Shown here piece by piece: positions 1 to 6,309 of a stretch of 8,390 nt of DNA (the stretch's first letter is position 1; each line of letters opens with the position of its first letter). Source of the DNA: JAYOFM01 sp038117225 (GTDB lineage: Bacteria > Pseudomonadota > Alphaproteobacteria > Rhodospirillales > Casp-alpha2); contig JAYOFM010000134.1 of NCBI GenBank assembly GCA_038117225.1, positions 1 to 8,390 on the forward strand. Direction: 5' to 3'. The translations under genes and the position numbers were made by a program. Below the pieces are notes generated by a model that saw only the letters and a program-made list of their open reading frames with translations, was not told the DNA's origin and searched no databases.

Positions 1-209
1 TGACCCAAACGGTTCCCGGTGTCCTGCGCGTCCATGCGATGATGCAGAAGGATGAGCCCGACCTTTTGCCACGAAAGCACGGCGGGCCTGGCGGCGTCGA
101 TGAAGCAAGTCTGCGTCAGATGATGCGCGACCCCAAATACTGGCGCGATCAGGACCCGGCCTACGTCGCCCAGGTGCGGGACGGGTTTCAACGTCTCTAC
201 CCGGACTAA
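1..209 (+). CDS. Phage scaffolding / capsid-assembly protein, C-terminal end (5' partial)
   Basis: The reading frame is open from the window edge (codons from base 3) and ends at TAA 207-209, giving about 68 residues of a gene that starts upstream. The end of the protein contains the pattern MRDPKYWRDQDP, then AYVAQVRDGFQRLYPD. This resembles the C-terminus of podovirus capsid-assembly (scaffolding) proteins, where a 'RDPRYWRDRDPAFV...GF..LY' pattern is familiar. Such proteins help the procapsid form and are then lost from the head. In related phages the major capsid gene usually follows directly. Here the next phage gene, the capsid remnant, begins at 2540, after a 2.3-kb stretch holding an opposite-strand gene. 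The C-terminus itself looks complete. Family assignment comes from recalled similarity of the terminal motif, not from a search. Confidence 0.6.
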   Translation, partial: TQTVPGVLRVHAMMQKDEPDLLPRKHGGPGGVDEASLRQMMRDPKYWRDQDPAYVAQVRDGFQRLYPD

Positions 210-230
210 TAGGCCTCGGTGGGGAAACGT

Positions 231-2219
231 TCAGCCGTCTTCGGTGATGCGATTAATGAGTGCCTGTCGGACCACGTCGGCGAGAGCATTATCGACCTGG
301 CAGGTGCCGGCGTTCTGATGCCCGCCACCGCCGTAGGTCAGCATCAAATCACCGATGTTGGTGTTGGATGTCCGATTGAAAATGGACTTGCCGCAGGCGA
401 ACACGGTGTTCTGTTCGGCACGACCCCACAGACAGTGGATGGAGATGTTGCATTCGGGGAACAGGGCGTAGATGACGAACCTGTTGCCGACGTAGATCGT
501 CTCTTCCTCGCGAAGATCGATAACCACGAGATTGTCATGGACGGTTGAGCAACGCTTCAGCTGCTCCTTGAATGGCTCGGAATGTTCGCGGTAAAGCTCG
601 ACCCGCTCCTTCACGTCCGGATGTTCGAGGATGTCCTCGATGGGATACTCGCGGCAATAATCGATCAGCGACATCATGAGTTCATAGTTTGGCACGCGGA
701 AGCCGCGAAAACGCCCGAGACCGGTGCGCGAGTCCATGATGAAAGACAGCAGGGGCCAGCCCTGGGGGTCGAGGACCTCATCCATGGAAAACTGTGCCGA
801 ATCGGCCTGATCGACACCTGTCATCATGTCGGCTTGGACATTCGGGAACGTGGCCTCGGCGCCATAATAATTGTAGACAACCCGCGCCGCCGACGGCGCG
901 TTGGCGTCGATGATATGGTTGGGTTGCTCGCCGACCCGCTTGACCTCGCTCAAATGGTGGTCGAAGGCCATGTAGATTCCGGGCACGTACGGTACATTGG
1001 TAGAAATATCGTTCAGCGAGACATCGACACGGCCTTCCTGCATGTCGTTCGGATTGACGAATAGAATGTCGTCAATCATGCCGAGTTCCTCGAACAGCAC
1101 GGCGCAGGCCAAGCCATCGAAGTCACTGCGCGTGATGAGCCTGAACTTTCGATCCGGCATGAGCGGAATGTCTTCTTCCGCGAGGTTATCCATATCCTCG
1201 ACATCATCCGGTTCGCCGAGGTTCGCCGGCTCGCCTTCCTCGGTCGGGTGTTCGCGGCGAAGCTCGGCGTCGATGTTGGCGAGGATCGAGTTGATATCAT
1301 CTGAAATTTCAACTCCGTCCTCGCCGATTTCCGGCCCGAGGTCGAATTCCGGCGGTAAGACCATACCTTCTGGGATTACGTCGTCCGATTGTACGAAACG
1401 CTCTTCGGCGACGTCTGACGCAGGGGCCTCCGCGACGGGCTCGAGCGGCATCGTTGATACGTCCGCTTCAATACCTGGAAGCTGGTCGCCGCCCAACTGT
1501 GCGAACCATTCCACGAATTGGGATACATCACCGTCCCTGAATACAGGGCCGGAATGCGGTGCCATGATGTCCACGTTCAATGCCGCCACACGGCTGACCC
1601 AGTCCATCCGGGCGCCGGCGACCGGCATGCGGCGGAGGTAGGCATCATGATGTTCCGAGGCCGCCGCCTCGAAGTCACCGGCGAAAGCGACCGCGCCCGA
1701 CCCGTCCTCGCCATTATTCCAGCCGCTGCCCAGGTCGGCGGAATAAAGCAGACGGGCATCGGTATCGTATATCTGGAAGCAAGCTGACGCATCGAGATGG
1801 TGAGCTGGAATCGCTTCAAGGACGGTGCCTTGTCCGAAGGTGATTTCGGCGCCGCCGTCGGGAATGGGGACCACCGTCGCCGTAGGGTCCAGGTGCGCGA
1901 TCTCGCCGACCAGATGTTCGGACGCATAAACGGCGACGTCCGACCGCAGAATTTGGCGCCAGAGTGGCAACGCACCGGCGACATCGGGGTCCGCGTGGGA
2001 GAGAAAAATGGCATCGATCTTATCGAGGGCAACCTTGTCCGAGATTGCCGACAACATCGGGGCGAACGTCGCCGGTCCACCGGGATCGACGAGCAATGCG
2101 GAATCACCGGAACAGATAACGTAAATATTGATATCCGGTAGGTTTTCCGCGCGTTCCGGGTCGTGCCCGAACGCGAGCCACACGTGTTCGCCATCCTTGA
2201 AGACGGTGTGGCAAAGCAT
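231..2219 (-). CDS. Fusion protein: ODP-like di-iron metallo-beta-lactamase fold + DHH/DHHA1 phosphoesterase
   Basis: Residues 1-245 form a metallo-beta-lactamase fold of the flavodiiron / oxygen-binding di-iron protein (ODP) type. Likely metal ligands are visible: H75-x-D77-x-D79 (in SHADPDVAG), H140 or H141, D162 (YSADLGS) and H222 (APHSG). The second His of classical HxHxDH enzymes is replaced by V80, as in ODP-type proteins rather than hydrolases. Residues 246-356 are an acidic, probably disordered linker. Residues 357-662 are a DHH phosphoesterase with RSDFDG (D366, D368), DHH at 420-422, D470, and the DHHA1 motif GGGGHQNAG at 630-638. Relatives of this half are annotated as exopolyphosphatase-like or cyclic-dinucleotide/nanoRNA phosphodiesterases. 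No signal peptide or membrane segment is seen, so it should be cytosolic. ATG 2217-2219 follows a GGAGGG site. An O2- or redox-gated phosphoesterase is inference; the substrate is unknown. It ends 21 bp from the phage scaffold gene, tail to tail. Confidence 0.85.
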   Translation of the reverse strand: MLCHTVFKDGEHVWLAFGHDPERAENLPDINIYVICSGDSALLVDPGGPATFAPMLSAISDKVALDKIDAIFLSHADPDVAGALPLWRQILRSDVAVYASEHLVGEIAHLDPTATVVPIPDGGAEITFGQGTVLEAIPAHHLDASACFQIYDTDARLLYSADLGSGWNNGEDGSGAVAFAGDFEAAASEHHDAYLRRMPVAGARMDWVSRVAALNVDIMAPHSGPVFRDGDVSQFVEWFAQLGGDQLPGIEADVSTMPLEPVAEAPASDVAEERFVQSDDVIPEGMVLPPEFDLGPEIGEDGVEISDDINSILANIDAELRREHPTEEGEPANLGEPDDVEDMDNLAEEDIPLMPDRKFRLITRSDFDGLACAVLFEELGMIDDILFVNPNDMQEGRVDVSLNDISTNVPYVPGIYMAFDHHLSEVKRVGEQPNHIIDANAPSAARVVYNYYGAEATFPNVQADMMTGVDQADSAQFSMDEVLDPQGWPLLSFIMDSRTGLGRFRGFRVPNYELMMSLIDYCREYPIEDILEHPDVKERVELYREHSEPFKEQLKRCSTVHDNLVVIDLREEETIYVGNRFVIYALFPECNISIHCLWGRAEQNTVFACGKSIFNRTSNTNIGDLMLTYGGGGHQNAGTCQVDNALADVVRQALINRITEDG

Positions 2220-2227
2220 TCAGACGT

Positions 2228-2233
2228 CCCTCC
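2228..2233 (-). promoter_or_regulatory. Ribosome-binding site of the ODP-DHH fusion gene
   Basis: Read on the minus strand this is GGAGGG, placed 8 bases before the ATG at 2219-2217. It fixes the start of the 662-residue protein. No equally convincing promoter was found upstream. Confidence 0.7.
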
Positions 2234-2526
2234 ATGGCGGCCCGGCTTAACGATCGGTCATTCCACGCCAGCCAAACATAGCCCGCTCGTGCCGAAAACG
2301 TAAGCTAACCGGGGCGTGGCATCAACCCACACACGCGCCGTCAGCGAAAACAGCTTTTTGCCAAAATTGACCATCAGGACAACCAATCACCGGCGGCCAC
2401 GCGGGCGCCGATGGACGGCCCTACTGGTTTGCAACCGATGCAGCCGGCGGCTTCGCCGCAACCGGTCTGAACGGGTGCGTCCGAACCCGTGATCCCGATG
2501 CCGGGGCACGATCATTCATCCAATCG

Positions 2527-2532
2527 AAGGAG
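2527..2532 (+). promoter_or_regulatory. Ribosome-binding site of the capsid remnant
   Basis: AAGGAG lies 7 bases before the ATG at 2540-2542. It selects this ATG over the in-frame GTG at 2489 and ATG at 2498, which have no such site. MSTDIAQSFVKHF also matches the usual beginning of this capsid family. Confidence 0.75.
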
Positions 2533-2539
2533 ACAGCGC

Positions 2540-2908
2540 ATGTCCACAGACATCGCACAATCGTTCGTGAAGCACTTTCAGGCGGACGTTCATCTGAACT
2601 ACCAGCAGATGGGCTCGAAACTCCGTAACACGGTGCGATCGAAGAACAATATCGTTGGTTCATCGACGACCTTCCAAAAGGTCGGCAAGGGCACGGCGAG
2701 CACAAAGGCCCGTCACGGCAAGGTGCCGGTCATGAATGTCGATCATGAGCCGGTGGAATGCCAGCTCTTCGATTATTACGCCGGTGACTGGGTCGATTCG
2801 CTGGACGAGATCAAGTCGAACATCAACGAACGCGCGGTAATCGCAAAGGCAGGCGCCTACCGACATCTCTCCTGGCACACTTCCGAACAAGGTGACGCGG
2901 GCCGATAA
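2540..2908 (+). CDS. Phage major capsid protein, N-terminal third only (deletion-truncated)
   Basis: Residues 1-107 look like the N-terminal arm of a podovirus-type major capsid protein. They include IAQSFVKHFQADV, then QQMGSKLRNTVR, TTFQKVGKG, TKARHGKVPVMNVDHEPVE, the Tyr-rich DYYAGDWVDSLDE and NINERAVIAKAGAY. This ordered set of motifs is typical of the family, whose full proteins run to roughly 300 residues or more. After Y107 (base 2860) similarity should continue but stops. The last 15 residues (RHLSWHTSEQ... to TAA 2906-2908) are an out-of-frame reading of tail-fibre DNA. The 122-residue product therefore lacks most of the shell fold and cannot build a capsid. The start and ribosome-binding site are intact, so a short protein could still be made. 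Its stop lies inside the fibre ORF beginning at 2892. Confidence 0.75.
   Translation: MSTDIAQSFVKHFQADVHLNYQQMGSKLRNTVRSKNNIVGSSTTFQKVGKGTASTKARHGKVPVMNVDHEPVECQLFDYYAGDWVDSLDEIKSNINERAVIAKAGAYRHLSWHTSEQGDAGR
2852..2868. other. Deletion junction: capsid gene joined to tail fibre gene
   Basis: Upstream of about 2860, frame 2540 reads as capsid (ending AKAGAY). Downstream, the frame of 2892 reads as tail fibre (PGTLPNKVTRADKVLAFD...). The fibre frame is closed at TAA 2838-2840, inside the capsid part, so the two sequences meet between 2841 and about 2868. The 8-base palindrome AGGCGCCT occupies 2851-2858. The simplest reading is one deletion of all genes normally lying between capsid and fibre. 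Confidence 0.7.
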
Positions 2909-4412
2909 GGTTCTGGCCTTTGATAGCGATGGCAACCCCATTGTTTCGGAGACCACCCTAGCGGGCCTGGAATCTCAAGCGAGCACCGCCGCCGCCAGCG
3001 CCACGGCGGCGGCGGTGTCCGCGACAACGGCCGCCGATGCCGCGACGACCGCGGCGGTCAGCGAAACCAACGCATCGAACGCGGCCAACAATGCCGCGAC
3101 CAGCGCCGCGGCGGCACAGGCCGCGGCGGGGTCCATGCTCTGGCAGGACGTCGTTTTCAAGACTCAATCGGATAGCCCGATTGCCGTCGCCGCCGGGGAT
3201 GCCGGCGTCATGTTCAGCATCGATGCGTCCTCGGGCCCGGTGACCATCGACCTGCCGGCCATCGCAAGCCTCACATTGCCGTTCAATATTGGCGTCAAGA
3301 AGACCGATGGTTCGGGTAACGCCGTCGTGTTGAACCGTGCCGGCACCGATACCATTGATGGGGCATCGTCTAAATCCATCGCGACAAGCGACGCGGGAGC
3401 GGTCATCATCGCCGACGATTCACCAGCGCCGGACGATTGGACGACCGCGGAATTCGGCGCATCGGCTGGCAACATGACGGTGGATACGTTCACCGACGGC
3501 GCCGACTTCACCGCCGGCACGACGTCGCAGCTGACGTTGAGTGTCGACCCTGGCACGGCCGAGAATATTGCCGTCACCTTCGATGGTGTCACGCAACACC
3601 ACACGACGTTCACCGTCGCCGGCACGACCGTGAACTTCACCAGCGCCATTCCGCTCGGCACCTTGGCGGTGGAGATCCGCATCGGGACGACGTTGTCGAT
3701 CGGCGCGCCCAGCGATGGCAGCGTCACCGGCGCCAAGATTGCGCTGGGATCGGATTCCAAGGGCGATTTCATCGTTCATGACGGCGCAACCTATGTCCGA
3801 CTACCCGTCGGATCGAATGATCAGATCATCATGGCGGATGCCGCGGCGGGCGCGGGCGTCGCCTGGAAGACACTGGCCGAAATCCTGCCGGCCGGCTCGC
3901 CCATTGAACTGGAATCCCAGACCGCGAGTTCATCTCTCTTCCTTGATTTCGCGGCCTTCGACAACGCGAGTTACCGAAGCTATCGGCTCTACGTCGAGGC
4001 CCTCGTGCCATCAGCGGACAACCAGACACTGCTGATCAGAACATCGACCGATGGCGGCGCCACCTTTGATGGCGGGTCGTCGGACTACGCGTACAATCTG
4101 ATCAACGAGAGCAGTTCCTCACTGAACCGTGCCAGCGCCACCGGTGCGGCCGCGGTTGAACTCTCCTGGTCGGGTATAAAAGCCGGATCACAAGGAATCG
4201 CCGGATGGATCGAAATCCTTGACCCCGGCAGCACGCGATACACGCGAATACTGTCCCGCATGCATTTGGACGATGAAGCATCGAATGTGATGGCAATGAC
4301 ATCGTCCGGTGGCGCGCGCGTCGCGCTGAGCGACGTCAATGCGGTGCGACTTTTGTTCAGTAGCGGAAACATCGCCAGCGGTTCCGCGACCCTCTACGGC
4401 ATCAAGAAATAG
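2892..4412 (+). CDS. Phage tail fibre protein, distal part (N-terminus deleted)
   Basis: The open frame runs from 2841, with GTG 2892 as the first listed start. Numbered from that GTG, residues 25-80 are an Ala/Thr/Ser-rich segment likely to form a trimeric coiled-coil shaft. Residues 83-180 are beta-rich. Residues 194-285 (MTVDTFTDGADF... to SVTGAKIA) have the 'TVDTFTG...VTFDGV.Q....FTVAGTTV' layout often seen in fibres. Residues 291-330 (GDFIVHDGATYVRLPVGSNDQ) are a common fibre repeat unit. Residues 345-506 form a C-terminal domain ending NIASGSATLYGIKK, typical of phage tips that contact the host surface. The in-frame codons before the GTG (PGTLPNK) look like genuine fibre sequence, so the true start lay further upstream and has been lost. 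No ribosome-binding site precedes GTG 2892. Any translation would depend on coupling to the capsid remnant, whose stop overlaps by 17 bases. Confidence 0.75.
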   Translation: MTRADKVLAFDSDGNPIVSETTLAGLESQASTAAASATAAAVSATTAADAATTAAVSETNASNAANNAATSAAAAQAAAGSMLWQDVVFKTQSDSPIAVAAGDAGVMFSIDASSGPVTIDLPAIASLTLPFNIGVKKTDGSGNAVVLNRAGTDTIDGASSKSIATSDAGAVIIADDSPAPDDWTTAEFGASAGNMTVDTFTDGADFTAGTTSQLTLSVDPGTAENIAVTFDGVTQHHTTFTVAGTTVNFTSAIPLGTLAVEIRIGTTLSIGAPSDGSVTGAKIALGSDSKGDFIVHDGATYVRLPVGSNDQIIMADAAAGAGVAWKTLAEILPAGSPIELESQTASSSLFLDFAAFDNASYRSYRLYVEALVPSADNQTLLIRTSTDGGATFDGGSSDYAYNLINESSSSLNRASATGAAAVELSWSGIKAGSQGIAGWIEILDPGSTRYTRILSRMHLDDEASNVMAMTSSGGARVALSDVNAVRLLFSSGNIASGSATLYGIKK

Positions 4413-4420
4413 GTGAGAAC

Positions 4421-5128
4421 ATGACCACGACCAAAATAACCGCCGGCGTTATGGACCCCGGCATCGTCGATTTTTCCATCCTTGAGAACCGCATCGCGCT
4501 CCTCAACCTCCGCCATGTCATCGATTTGGGTCTGCCAATCATCAACGCGGTGGACAGTGTCGCCGACGAATTTCATGACAACACGGGCATCATTGGCGGT
4601 TGGCTGGAGGATCATGCCAACGAAGCCGTCTCAACGATCGCCACGGGGAGCAGCACAAGCTATGTCGAGGTCGACGGAACGGAAGAAACCGCGCAGTCAT
4701 TCAGATTTTCCAGTACGACGCCTGTCATTGTGGCGCAGGTCCGTTTGAGTGGCGATAACTCAACCTATCCCGTCGATGGCGACGTGTTCACGCTGACCAT
4801 CGAAACCGACAACGCGGGGGCGCCTTGCCGTGTCGGAGGAATTGGTTTTTCGGGTTGCCTTGAAAGGCCTGATCGAAAGACTGACGACGCGGCCTTCCAT
4901 CATTCTGTTGGTGTCGTCCATGGTGTTCGCGCTGGCCCATTGGCCGATGGGACCGGGCAACGTGCTCACCGCGTTCCTGGCGGGGCTGGCGCTCATGTAC
5001 TTATACCAACGGACGGGATCCATCCGTTCGAGTATCGCGACACACTACGTCGTCAACCTCTGGGCCTTTTATTGATCGGGCGTTGGCAACGCGATCGCCG
5101 GCGCTTCCGGTCACGCCTCAAAGGTTAG
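4421..5128 (+). CDS. Phage tail-tip protein (first ~135 residues) running out of frame into a protease gene
   Basis: ATG 4421 follows an AGGTGAG site overlapping the fibre stop, so the two genes form an operon. Residues 1-135 read as a phage tail-associated protein: MTTTKITAGVMDPGIVD, then a helical part with VADEFHDNTGI, then a beta-sandwich-like segment (AQSFRFSSTTPVIVAQVRLS, DVFTLTIETDNAGAP). That last segment resembles carbohydrate-binding or anchor-type domains in which 'TDNAGAPSG' is common. After P135 (base 4825) the character changes abruptly to an Arg/Gly/His-rich sequence. That is simply another frame of the CPBP protease DNA and of the 3' end of the glycosylase gene. The 235-residue product is therefore an accidental fusion; only the first 135 residues are meaningful. 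Function as a host-recognition accessory is inferred from its place after the fibre. Confidence 0.55.
   Translation: MTTTKITAGVMDPGIVDFSILENRIALLNLRHVIDLGLPIINAVDSVADEFHDNTGIIGGWLEDHANEAVSTIATGSSTSYVEVDGTEETAQSFRFSSTTPVIVAQVRLSGDNSTYPVDGDVFTLTIETDNAGAPCRVGGIGFSGCLERPDRKTDDAAFHHSVGVVHGVRAGPLADGTGQRAHRVPGGAGAHVLIPTDGIHPFEYRDTLRRQPLGLLLIGRWQRDRRRFRSRLKG
4820..4830. other. Junction: phage tail-tip gene joined to CPBP protease remnant
   Basis: The phage frame makes sense up to ...TDNAGAP (base 4825). From about 4826 a different frame makes sense, reading SEELVFR. Both genes are cut mid-domain here, so this is a deletion endpoint or prophage/host boundary rather than a gene end. No repeat or attachment core is recognisable. 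Confidence 0.6.
4826..5075 (+). pseudogene. CPBP-family (CAAX protease-like) membrane metalloprotease, C-terminal remnant
   Basis: Read in the frame of GTG 4830, the sequence holds all three conserved CPBP/ABI motifs. These are EELVFR (E-E-x-x-x-R), FALAH (F-x-x-x-H, residues 33-37 from that GTG) and HYVVN (H-x-x-x-N, residues 72-76). They lie within hydrophobic segments (SIILLVSSMVFALAH and NVLTAFLAGLALMYLY). Full CPBP proteins usually have 200-300 residues, with several transmembrane helices before the first motif. Those helices are missing because the gene is cut at ~4826 by the phage junction. The frame has no ribosome-binding site and ends at TGA 5073-5075. Family members are intramembrane proteases, including CAAX prenyl endopeptidases and bacteriocin-immunity proteins; this copy is presumably dead. 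It ends 35 bp from the convergent glycosylase gene. Confidence 0.75.
5074..5096. other. Small hairpin between two convergent genes
   Basis: GCGTT-GGC-AACGC at 5080-5092 is a perfect short stem. It can be extended by GATC at 5074-5077 and 5093-5096 across a GG bulge. It lies in the 35-bp gap between the CPBP remnant and the glycosylase stop, so it could slow or end transcription. It lacks a T-run on either strand. Confidence 0.3.
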
Positions 5129-6295
5129 GGCGTTGGCGCCGACGAAGCGCCGATATCGATCGAGTTCCGCGTCGAGCGCGGTCCGTCGACCCTTGCCCAT
5201 CTTGACGCCGGGTTCGAGCCACAGGCCGGTGATGGCCAGGGTGCCGCTCTCGTGCTTCATGTCGATGCGGCCGATGAAGCGCCGGCCTTCCAAGAGCGGA
5301 AAAACATAATAGCCGTACTGACGCTTTTCCTTGGGAACAAAGACCTCGATCCGGTAATTAAATCCGAACAGTCGCAGGCAGCGTTTGCGATCACGGATCA
5401 GCGGGTCGAAGGGGGACAGCACGCGCAACCGTGCCGGCGGTTCCGGGACGTCGCATAAGGTGTCGGCCAGATCGGCGAAGGCGAGAGCCTTGTGCGGTCG
5501 GGCATCGCCGGCGGGCTGAACCTGAACGGGAATCAGATTTCCTCCGGCCCGTTGCCGCTCACACCATGCGGCCGCTTCTTGCGGTGTCGTTAGACCCCAG
5601 AACGCAGCGATCTCTCCCGGCGTTGCCACGCCGAGGCGGCTCAGCGCGCCATGGCACGCCCAGTCAATGAATTGGTCCTCGGATATGCGCGGGGCTGAAG
5701 CGATATCGGGGAAGACGTTTTCGGTGAGGTCATAAATCTTTTGAAAGCCGTCCCGCCCGGCGATCGCCAGGGTACCGGTGCGCCAATGAAATTCCAGCGC
5801 TGTCTTTTCCGGATGCCAGTCCCACCAACCGGTTCCCTTCTTTCGTTTCGAGCCCACATCCCGGGCCATGGTCGGGCCGTTGCGGGCGACGTTCTCCAAC
5901 GTCTCGGCGAGGATTTCCTCGAACCCTTCCCGGCGCCATTTGCGCCAGCGCGCCAGCAGGACGGTCCGTTCCCGTTCGAACCGGTGGCGCCAGTAGGGAT
6001 AGAACGCGATCGGAATCACCGCGGCATCGTGGGTCCAATGCTCGAACAGGCTGCGCTCCTTCTCCAACAGATGCGTCAGCTGCATGGTCTTGTAGGTTTG
6101 ATTGCGGGCAAACAGGACCATGTGATGCGCGCGGGCGACGGTGTTGATGCTGTCCACCTGCACGAACCCCAGGGCCGTGATCAATTCCTGCAATCCATCC
6201 GTCGTCAGCTTACCCGTCGGCGACGCGCACAGCCCTTGCCGCGCGAGAAACAAGCGGCGGGCTTGGTCGTTGGTGATGACGAGCGGTTGGTTCAC
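5111..6295 (-). CDS. ycaQ: YcaQ/AlkX-family winged-helix DNA glycosylase
   Basis: This 394-residue protein matches the architecture and length of Escherichia coli YcaQ (AlkX), of the HTH_42 / DUF1006 family. Those enzymes remove alkylated bases and unhook interstrand DNA crosslinks. Family features in order are the N-terminal helix motif DQARRLFLARQGL (10-22), the catalytic Q-x-D motif as Q46-V-D48 in FVQVDSINTVARAHHMVLFAR, EHWTHDAAVIP, the GWWDWHPEKTALE segment, YDLTENVFPD, LSPFDPLIRDRKR, and the hallmark C-terminal KRQYGYYVFPLLEGRRFIGRIDMK. The Q-x-D form is that of the YcaQ branch rather than the Streptomyces AlkZ (Q-x-Q) branch. The start is GTG at 6293-6295 with a weak upstream AAGG. An in-frame stop lies 13 codons further up and no other start intervenes. 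It is divergent from the small basic ORF at 6435. The gene looks intact. Confidence 0.92.
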   Translation of the reverse strand: MNQPLVITNDQARRLFLARQGLCASPTGKLTTDGLQELITALGFVQVDSINTVARAHHMVLFARNQTYKTMQLTHLLEKERSLFEHWTHDAAVIPIAFYPYWRHRFERERTVLLARWRKWRREGFEEILAETLENVARNGPTMARDVGSKRKKGTGWWDWHPEKTALEFHWRTGTLAIAGRDGFQKIYDLTENVFPDIASAPRISEDQFIDWACHGALSRLGVATPGEIAAFWGLTTPQEAAAWCERQRAGGNLIPVQVQPAGDARPHKALAFADLADTLCDVPEPPARLRVLSPFDPLIRDRKRCLRLFGFNYRIEVFVPKEKRQYGYYVFPLLEGRRFIGRIDMKHESGTLAITGLWLEPGVKMGKGRRTALDAELDRYRRFVGANALTFEA

Positions 6296-6309
6296 GGATG
6301 GGCCTTTAT

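Larger units (their letters stand above)
2220..2539. other. Intergenic region between the fusion gene and the capsid remnant
   Basis: This 320-base stretch must hold the divergent start signals of both flanking genes, but no promoter close to the sigma-70 consensus stands out. Near its right end is a short hairpin (ACGGGT at 2471-2476, ACCCGT at 2485-2490) with no T-run behind it. A + strand frame is open from 2309 to TGA 2468-2470 and ends in a Pro/Gln/Ala-rich run (LQPMQPAASPQPV). It could be the relic of a gene end upstream of the capsid gene, but no start or family could be assigned. I see no inverted repeats or target duplication marking an insertion. Confidence 0.4.
1..4825. mobile_element. 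Decayed podovirus-like prophage remnant with an opposite-strand gene inside
   Basis: Four phage gene fragments in the same orientation and in normal morphogenesis order (scaffold, capsid, tail fibre, tail-tip) occupy 1-209 and 2540-4825. Their truncation at two junctions (~2860 and ~4825) shows that the element is defective. No integrase, terminase, portal, lysis gene or attachment site is visible. The left limit is outside the window and the right limit is the junction with the CPBP gene. The fusion gene at 231-2219 lies within these limits but shows no phage-type domain. Confidence 0.65.

Noticed and set aside
997..1641. 214-codon + strand ORF, rich in Ser
   Set aside because: It lies opposite the ODP-DHH gene. 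Its Ser/Arg/Pro-rich composition is what the antisense of a GC-rich, acidic coding region gives, and it has no ribosome-binding site.
1577..2194. 205-codon minus-strand ORF in another frame of the fusion gene
   Set aside because: It overlaps the metallo-beta-lactamase-fold domain on the same strand. It has shadow-type Arg/Ser/Pro content and no recognisable motif.
231..2219. Idea that the fusion gene is a toxin-antitoxin or restriction-type defence system
   Set aside because: There is no partner gene. The N-terminal domain has di-iron ODP-type ligands rather than a nuclease HxHxDH motif. Defence remains possible only as speculation.
2421..2956. Minus-strand ORFs of 94 and 98 codons opposite the capsid remnant
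   Set aside because: The + strand has a good ribosome-binding site and capsid family motifs. The minus-strand products have neither start signals nor family features.
2892..3140. Ala-rich GCC/GCG run at the start of the fibre ORF, considered as a DNA repeat
   Set aside because: It is protein-level low complexity of a coiled-coil shaft; no regular nucleotide repeat unit is present.
3164..3772. 202-codon minus-strand ORF opposite the tail fibre
   Set aside because: It is the antisense of a low-complexity, codon-biased fibre gene, with no start signal. The + strand has clear fibre motifs.
5078..5137. 10-base direct repeat GGGCGTTGGC at 5078-5087 and 5128-5137, considered as an attachment-site duplication
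   Set aside because: It is short, lies entirely outside the phage fragments on host DNA, and one copy is within the glycosylase coding sequence. Chance is sufficient.
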